DNA of 64,000 nt from Deltaproteobacteria bacterium (GTDB lineage: Bacteria > Myxococcota_A > UBA9160 > UBA6930): NCBI GenBank assembly GCA_016875395.1, contig VGRF01000004.1, forward strand, positions 1-64,000, given 5' to 3'. The notes below the pieces were generated by a model. It did not search any database, had not been told where the DNA came from, and saw only the letters and a list, made by a program, of their open reading frames with translations. Shown here piece after piece: positions 59,068 through 64,000 of the stretch (position 1 is the first letter of the stretch; every line of letters begins with the position of its first letter). Made by a program: the position numbers and the translations under genes.

Positions 59068-60864
59068 TCAACTCAGCGTGAGGCCCGCAAGCGTTCCCTC
59101 GCGGCGCCACGCATCGAGCAGCTCTTCGAACTCGGTGGGCGCTCCCATGTAGAACCCATCCTGCCGACTCCGCTCCGAGGGCTGCCCCTCGTTGTTGTAG
59201 TACCCCGGCGTGCAGTTCTGCGCGAACTCGAGCGTGCTGCGCGCCTTCGCGAGCACTGCATCGACCCAGGCTTGCTCGGCCTCCGCGCTCGCTTCGAGCC
59301 GCTTCGCGCCGCGTCCGAGCGCAGCGCCCACGACGTAACCGATGTGCTTCGCTTGCAGGTCGATGATGTACGGGAAGTTCACCGTGAAAGCGGACTGCGC
59401 GATGCTCATCATGAAGCAGTTCGGGAAGCCGTGGATGTGGATGCCGTGGAGCGTGCGGATGCCATCGCGCCACTTCTCGCTGAGCGTGCGCCCGCCCTCC
59501 CCCACGACCGGGAAGCCGGAGCGGCGCGAGTAATCGGTCCCGACTTCGAAGCCGGTCGCGAAGATCAAGCAGTCGAGCGCGATCTCGCGTCCGTTCGCGA
59601 CGACGCCGCGAGGCGTGACGCGCTCGACGCCGCGTCCGTCCGTGTCGACGAGCGTGACGTTCGGTCGGTTGAACGTCGGCAGGTACTCGTCGTGAAAGCA
59701 CGGGCGCTTGCAGAACTGCCGGTACCACGGCTTCAGCTTCGCCGCGGTCGCCGGGTCGCGAACGCTCGCGTCCACGCGCGCGCGCACCTCTTCCATCTTC
59801 TCGAAGTCCGCGAGCTCGACCGTGCGCGCGATCGCCTCGGGGGAGAGCTCGGCCGGCGTGGTCGACAGCATCTTGCTGAGCAGCTTGCGCGTGATGTCGG
59901 TCCAGCCGTCCGCAACGAGATCCTCAGGCTGGAAGCCGCCCGCGGTGAGGATCTGGAAGTTGGCGACGCGCTGCTGGTGCCAGCCGGGCGCAAGGGCCGC
60001 TGCCCACGCGGGATCGGTCGGTCGGTTGGCGCGCACGTCCACCGAAGACGGCGTGCGTTGGAAGACGAAGAGGTGCTGCGCGCTCGCGCCGAGATGCGGG
60101 ATGCACTGCACGGCGGTCGCGCCGGTGCCGACGATGCCGACGCGCTTGTCGCGCAGCCCTTCGAGATTCCCGCTCGCGTCGCCGCCGGTGTACGCGTAGT
60201 CCCAGCGGCTGGTGTGGAAGCAGTGGCCCGCAAACTCTTCGAGCCCCGGAATGCCGGGCAGCTTCGGCTTCTGCAGGTAGCCGTTCGAGAGCACCACGAA
60301 GCGCGCGCGCATCGCGTCGCCGCGGTTCGTGCGCACCACCCAGCGCGCGTCCGCGGCGTCCCAGCGCAGCTCGGTGACCTCCGTCTGCAGGCAGATGTCG
60401 CGATACAAGTCGAACTTGCGGGCGATCGCCTGGCAGTGCGCATAGATCTCTTCGCCGCGGCTGTACTTCTCCTTCGGGACGTAGCCGAGCTCTTCGAGGA
60501 GCGGGAGATATACGTAGGACTCGATGTCGCAGGCCACGCCGGGGTAGCGGTTCCAGTACCACGTGCCGCCGACATCGCCGCCCTTCTCGATGAGTCGCAG
60601 GCGCTGAACGCCGCGCTGCCGCAGCCGCACTCCGGCGAGGAGCCCGCCGAAGCCGCCGCCGATCAGCGCGACGTCGATCTCGTCCGTCAGCGGCGCGCGC
60701 GTGATCGGCGCGCTGAACGGATCCTCTTCGAAGCGCGCGAATCGCCCCTTCGCCTCGACGTACTGCGCGATGCCGTCCGCGCGCAGCCGCTTCTCGCGCT
60801 CGGCGCGGTACTTCGCGCGCAGCGCCTCGGCGTCGAAACCCAGCCGCGATCCCGAGTCGCTCAC
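59068..60864 (-). CDS. Flavin-containing Baeyer-Villiger monooxygenase
   Basis: 598-aa class B flavoprotein monooxygenase. FAD Rossmann motif VALIGGGFGGLLAGVRLR, GGDVGGTWYWNRYPGVACD, the BVMO fingerprint FAGHCFHTSRWDYAYT (FxGxxxHxxxWD variant), NADPH motif VGIVGTGATAVQCIP and CLIFATGFEVGTDY. About 60 extra N-terminal residues precede the FAD domain, as in some cyclic-ketone and steroid BVMOs. It inserts oxygen next to a ketone, giving an ester or lactone. Such enzymes act on ionone-type ketones or cyclic terpenones. Confidence 0.93.
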   Translation of the reverse strand: MSDSGSRLGFDAEALRAKYRAEREKRLRADGIAQYVEAKGRFARFEEDPFSAPITRAPLTDEIDVALIGGGFGGLLAGVRLRQRGVQRLRLIEKGGDVGGTWYWNRYPGVACDIESYVYLPLLEELGYVPKEKYSRGEEIYAHCQAIARKFDLYRDICLQTEVTELRWDAADARWVVRTNRGDAMRARFVVLSNGYLQKPKLPGIPGLEEFAGHCFHTSRWDYAYTGGDASGNLEGLRDKRVGIVGTGATAVQCIPHLGASAQHLFVFQRTPSSVDVRANRPTDPAWAAALAPGWHQQRVANFQILTAGGFQPEDLVADGWTDITRKLLSKMLSTTPAELSPEAIARTVELADFEKMEEVRARVDASVRDPATAAKLKPWYRQFCKRPCFHDEYLPTFNRPNVTLVDTDGRGVERVTPRGVVANGREIALDCLIFATGFEVGTDYSRRSGFPVVGEGGRTLSEKWRDGIRTLHGIHIHGFPNCFMMSIAQSAFTVNFPYIIDLQAKHIGYVVGAALGRGAKRLEASAEAEQAWVDAVLAKARSTLEFAQNCTPGYYNNEGQPSERSRQDGFYMGAPTEFEELLDAWRREGTLAGLTLS

Positions 60865-60879
60865 TTCTCCCTCCCCCGC

Positions 60880-62238
60880 CTAGCGACTCGCCGCGGGCGC
60901 TGCTTCGCCGTTCGCGCGCGCGTCGAGCTTCGCGCGGATCTCGCGGTGGAGCTGCTCGGTGATCGGGTAGTTCCACACGATCAGCGCGCCGGCGATGAAG
61001 AACAGCGACGGGAACGTGGAGAACAGGAAGCGCAACCCGGTCATCGCCGATTCGGAGTTGCGCGAGCCGAGCGTCGCGTCGAAGCCGAACAAACCGAGGC
61101 CGAACATCGCGAGCACACCGCCGAGCGATGCGGTGACCTTCGTCGCGAACGACCACGCGGAGAAGAAGAACGCGGCGCGATTCTCGCCGCTCTCGAGCGT
61201 GTCGAGGTCGATCACGTCGGCCTTCATCGCGTTCGGCAACAGCGCCGAGAAGCCGCCGCCCGCGAAGCCGGTAGCGAGGGTGATCGGGAGCATCCACCAG
61301 AAGTCGCCGGGGCCGAGCAGGAAATAGAACGGATGGGCGCACGCGATCAACAGGAACGCGGCGATGTAGGCGCGGTGCTTGCCGAGTCGCGCGGCGAGCG
61401 GAACCCACAGCGGAACGCTCGCGAGGCTGCTGAGGAAGAAGAACGTCAGCATGATCGGCGTTTGCGCGGTCGCGCCCAGCACGTCGGCAACGAAGAACGC
61501 GTAGAGCGGCGTCGTGATGTTCAGCCCGATCGAGCCGATCATGAACGCGATCACGAGGCGCAAGAAGGGCTTGTTCTGCCACATCAGCTTCAGCCCGGGA
61601 ACGAGCGGGACGTAAGAGGGCGCGTCGTTCGGCGGATCGGGAGTCTTCCACACGGTGAGCGCAACGCAGACCGGGATCAGCACGAGCGCGGTGGTGCCGA
61701 CTACGGCCAGCACGCTGCGGTCGCCCCCGATGCCGAGCAGGACGAGCGCGCCGATCGGAGCGAGCTGCGCCGACAAGCTGCCGAGAATGCCGGCCATCGC
61801 GCGAGCGCCCGCGACGCGCGAACGCTCGTTGTAGTCGGGTGAGAGCTCGGCGCCCCACGCGTAGTACGGGATGTGCATCATCGTCACGCTGAGCCCGAGC
61901 ACGAGGCCCCAGCCGAACAGATGCGACGCGCCCGCGCCCTCGGGCGGGAAGAAGAGCTGGTAGATGCCCAGCAGCATCAGCGGCGTCGAAACGGCGACCC
62001 AGGGCTTGCGGCGCCCGAAGCGCGAGCGCGTGCGGTCGCTGACGAGACCCATCACCGGGTCGGCGACGAGATCGATGAGGCGCTGCGCAAGCATCACCGA
62101 TCCCAGCACGGTGACCGGGATCGCGAGCTCGGTGCTGTAGAAGCGCGGCACGAAGACGAGCACCGGAAACAGCGCCATCGTGATGGGGAGCTCGGCGCAG
62201 GCGTAGAAGAAGAGCGCGGACTTCGAGAGCTTCTGCAC
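60880..62238 (-). CDS. GPH-family MFS transporter
   Basis: 452-aa transporter with about 12 hydrophobic segments. It belongs to the glycoside-pentoside-hexuronide:cation symporter group: LAQRLIDLVADPVMGLVSDR, RSRFGRRKPWVAVSTPLM and a central GSIGLNITTPLYAFF. GTG 62238 is the start. Though many family members carry sugars, those in degradation clusters often move other organic compounds. It is the first gene of the BVMO/cupin/carotenoid-oxygenase operon (next gene 15 bases downstream) and probably imports the substrate. Confidence 0.88.
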   Translation of the reverse strand: MQKLSKSALFFYACAELPITMALFPVLVFVPRFYSTELAIPVTVLGSVMLAQRLIDLVADPVMGLVSDRTRSRFGRRKPWVAVSTPLMLLGIYQLFFPPEGAGASHLFGWGLVLGLSVTMMHIPYYAWGAELSPDYNERSRVAGARAMAGILGSLSAQLAPIGALVLLGIGGDRSVLAVVGTTALVLIPVCVALTVWKTPDPPNDAPSYVPLVPGLKLMWQNKPFLRLVIAFMIGSIGLNITTPLYAFFVADVLGATAQTPIMLTFFFLSSLASVPLWVPLAARLGKHRAYIAAFLLIACAHPFYFLLGPGDFWWMLPITLATGFAGGGFSALLPNAMKADVIDLDTLESGENRAAFFFSAWSFATKVTASLGGVLAMFGLGLFGFDATLGSRNSESAMTGLRFLFSTFPSLFFIAGALIVWNYPITEQLHREIRAKLDARANGEAAPAASR

Positions 62239-62322
62239 GGCGCGCCCCTCTCGCGCCGGTTGTTAGGGCGCTCGCCCAGAGGGCAGCGCGGATCGCGGGC
62301 GGCGTCAACCCACGCGGGAAGC

Positions 62323-63258
62323 TCAGCTCACCGCGCGAATCACGGGCCGCACGTGGCGGCCCACGAGCAGCGCCTCGAACGCGAGCGCGGCTGCACTGGG
62401 CGTGCGGCCCGCGGCGTGGGCGACGCTCAGATGATGCGGGGGAAGCGCGAGCACGTCGCGCGCGAGGAAGAAGTCTGCAGCGAGCCCGCCGAAGCTCGGG
62501 CTGAGGTGCATGACCGGGAAGAACGCGTCGCTGCTGCGCACGAGCCGGCACGCGAGGTCGAAGTCGCTTGCGACGTAGCGGGGGCGCAGCGCAGGCATGC
62601 CGAGCTCGGCGTAGCGCTGCGCGAGGTCCGAGTACGACGCCTCGATCGACTCGGGAAGGATCACGGGCTGCTCGAGCACATCGCGCTCGCTGAGATGCTT
62701 GCGCTCGGCGAGCGGGTGGTCCTTGCGGAACATGCACGCGAAGTAGAGCGGCGCGAGCAGCGTGACCTCGAGCTCGCGCCAGCGACGCAAGTAGCTCGAC
62801 GTGCCCACGATCAGATCGAGCTCGCCGTGCAGGAGCTGCGGGCAAAGCGCTTGCGGCGAGCCGTTCACCGCCTCGACCGCGACGGCCGAGTGAGCCCGCG
62901 CGAACGCGCCGAACGCCCACGCGGCAAGCGCGCCGGTCGAGATCACGCCGATGCGCAGCCGCCCCGCGACGTGGGCCGCGCCGCTGCGCACGCCGCTCAC
63001 CAGCCCGTCGACCTCGGCGAACACGCGGCGCGCGCGCTCGACGAACTCGAGACCCGCTGCAGTCGGGTGCAACCCGCGCGGCGCGCGCTCGAACAGCCGG
63101 ACCCCGAGCGCTTGCTCGATCTCGGCGATTTCACGCGAGACCGCGGACTGCGTGAGACCGAGCGTCTCGGCCGCGCCGGTGATGGACTGCGCGCGCGCAA
63201 CTTCCACCACCGCGCGCATGCGCTTCAGGTCGATCGTCGCCGCGCTGTCGAGAGGCAT
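62323..63258 (-). CDS. LysR-family transcriptional regulator
   Basis: 311-aa regulator. N-terminal winged helix-turn-helix: ARAQSITGAAETLGLTQSAV, SREIAEIEQALGVRLFERAP and GLHPTAAGLEFVERAR. The C-terminal effector domain (GRLRIGVISTGALAAWAFGA, LHGELDLIVGTSS, LEQPVILPESIEASYS) is a periplasmic-binding-protein-like fold. ATG 63258 has GAGGA upstream. It is divergent from the TonB receptor gene and next to the BVMO operon, so it could control one or both in response to the pathway substrate. Confidence 0.92.
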   Translation of the reverse strand: MPLDSAATIDLKRMRAVVEVARAQSITGAAETLGLTQSAVSREIAEIEQALGVRLFERAPRGLHPTAAGLEFVERARRVFAEVDGLVSGVRSGAAHVAGRLRIGVISTGALAAWAFGAFARAHSAVAVEAVNGSPQALCPQLLHGELDLIVGTSSYLRRWRELEVTLLAPLYFACMFRKDHPLAERKHLSERDVLEQPVILPESIEASYSDLAQRYAELGMPALRPRYVASDFDLACRLVRSSDAFFPVMHLSPSFGGLAADFFLARDVLALPPHHLSVAHAAGRTPSAAALAFEALLVGRHVRPVIRAVS

Positions 63259-63364
63259 TCGGATTCCTCATGCTCCAATCCCGAAAGCTCATTTGACTTC
63301 ATGTCCGCATCCCGCGCAAGCTCCCCCGAATTGCGCGCTCTCTCGCGCCAGAGAAGGGAACTAG
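63259..63364. promoter_or_regulatory. LysR/TonB-receptor divergent control region
   Basis: This 106-base gap carries the LysR and receptor promoters. A TTGACT hexamer near 63294 could be a receptor-side -35 box; no -10 box is clear. LysR proteins usually bind such divergent regions at T-N11-A sites, but a specific site could not be fixed. Confidence 0.45.
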
Positions 63365-64000
63365 ATGCGTCGAGTCTCGGGTTTCGTGTGTGTACCGTTC
63401 ACCGTGCTGCTCGCGAGCGCCGCCCTCGCGCAGGCGCCGGCGGCAGCGCCGACTCCTCCTCCTGCGGAGGAACGCGGCGGCATCGAAGAGATCATCGTGA
63501 CCGCGCAAAAGCGCGAGCAGTCCGCGCAAGAGGTGCCGATCGCGATCACGGCGATCTCGGCAGAGCTCGCGACGAGCGCGATCCGCGACTTGCGCGACCT
63601 GAACGGATTCTCGCCGAATGTGCGCATCGATCGAGATCCCGGCCGTGCCAACGGCGCCGCGATCACCATCCGCGGGATCAGCCCGACGCGCACGGACGAC
63701 AACTCGTTCGACGCGCCGATCGCGGTGATGATCGACGACATCTATCTCGGGATCCTGTCCGGGCAGGTGCTCGAGAACTTCGACATCCAGCAGGTCGAGA
63801 TTCTGCGCGGGCCGCAGGGCACGCTCTTCGGCAAGAACACCGTGGGCGGCGTGATCAACGTGAAGCGCACGGTGCCGACCGGTGATTGGGGTGCGCGGCT
63901 CAAGTTCACGGCTGGCAGCTTCGGCCAGCGCGAGTACCGAGCCGTGATCAACGCACCGGTCGTCGACGAGAAGCTCGCCGCGAAACTCTTCTTCACGAAG
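63365..64000 (+). CDS. TonB-dependent receptor, N-terminal part (runs off window)
   Basis: The frame is open from ATG 63365 to the window end (212 codons). Signal peptide (RRVSGFVCVPFTVLLASAALA), Pro/Ala linker, TonB-box-like GGIEEIIVTAQKREQSAQEV, then plug domain: PNVRIDRDPGRANGAAITIR, VMIDDIYLGILSGQVLENF, VEILRGPQGTLFGKNTVGGV. It is of the same subtype as the receptor at 31.2-33.8 kb. AAGGGA lies just upstream of the start. Divergent from LysR, which may regulate it. The barrel is missing beyond the window. Confidence 0.92.
   Translation, partial: MRRVSGFVCVPFTVLLASAALAQAPAAAPTPPPAEERGGIEEIIVTAQKREQSAQEVPIAITAISAELATSAIRDLRDLNGFSPNVRIDRDPGRANGAAITIRGISPTRTDDNSFDAPIAVMIDDIYLGILSGQVLENFDIQQVEILRGPQGTLFGKNTVGGVINVKRTVPTGDWGARLKFTAGSFGQREYRAVINAPVVDEKLAAKLFFTK

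Noticed and set aside
1-64000. CRISPR array, tRNA, rRNA, IS or prophage
   Set aside because: No regular spaced repeats, no tRNA or rRNA signatures, no transposase or phage genes were seen on either strand.

Overview
The window is dense, very GC-rich bacterial DNA (roughly 70% G+C by eye) with strong GCG/CGC/CTC codon preference. Genes are tightly packed, often with ATGA, GTGA or TGATG stop/start overlaps. Three TonB-dependent receptors, an RND-type metal efflux system with a TolC-family protein, several lipoproteins and a PEP-CTERM tail point to a Gram-negative diderm. I cannot name the lineage. The mix (many P450s, Rieske oxygenases, CaiB-type CoA transferases, SCP-x thiolase, EthD, DUF2889, Baeyer-Villiger monooxygenase, carotenoid oxygenase) suits an uncultured proteobacterium or myxobacterium-like degrader of hydrophobic terpenoid, steroid or hydrocarbon-like compounds. 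No rRNA, tRNA, CRISPR array, IS element or phage gene was seen, and no gap without a gene exceeds 300 bases.

Layout. 1-5.2 kb (+): Cus-type copper/silver efflux (TolC end, CusB, CusA, CusF-like lipoprotein). 5.3-5.9 kb: CHRD/PEP-CTERM protein. 5.9-7.5 kb (-): a methyltransferase gene and an FHA-GGDEF gene, each broken by one in-frame stop. 7.6-9.3 kb (+): CPA2 antiporter and an unknown protein. 9.3-9.6 kb: two strong inverted repeats. 9.6-19.6 kb (-): halogenase-like flavoprotein, a biotin-dependent acyl-CoA carboxylase pair, PQQ sugar dehydrogenase-like lipoprotein, secreted protein, Rieske oxygenase, SCP-x thiolase and DUF35 partner. 19.7-22.3 kb (+): dienoyl-CoA reductase-like enzyme, fasciclin lipoprotein. 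22.3-24.4 kb (-): TonB receptor. 24.5-28.1 kb (+): double-domain CoA transferase and PhyH oxygenase, ending at a 57-bp hairpin. 28.2-35.8 kb: SDR, HpcH aldolase, a TonB receptor plus P450 pair, NAD-binding oxidoreductase, SDR. 35.9-40.0 kb (+): a five-gene run of M50-like membrane protein, P450, EthD protein, Rieske oxygenase and a 78-aa protein. 40.0-42.6 kb (-): CMD/AhpD protein, VOC, MAPEG, small membrane protein, crotonase. 42.7-47.5 kb (+): cytochrome c/PQQ quinoprotein, three SDRs, PIN protein. 47.6-53.8 kb (-): three P450-family genes in tandem (the middle one without the heme cysteine), a [3Fe-4S] ferredoxin and a 2-oxoacid dehydrogenase E1 alpha/beta pair. 53.9-55.9 kb (+): two SnoaL-like proteins, 7Fe ferredoxin, GST. 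55.9-62.2 kb (-): an apparent operon of GPH transporter, Baeyer-Villiger monooxygenase, cupin, carotenoid oxygenase, VOC (broken by a stop) and DUF2889. 62.3-64 kb: LysR regulator divergent from a truncated TonB receptor gene.

How it fits together (inference): outer-membrane receptors and MFS transport bring in lipophilic substrates; P450, Rieske, Baeyer-Villiger, carotenoid-oxygenase and quinoprotein enzymes oxidise and cleave them; SDRs oxidise the alcohols; CoA transferase, crotonase, SCP-x thiolase, acyl-CoA carboxylase and HpcH aldolase feed acyl-CoA breakdown. The most unusual items are the cysteine-less P450 between two normal P450s, three genes each interrupted by a different single stop codon, the over-used octamer TTGTTAGG/CCTAACAA, and several long inverted repeats between genes.
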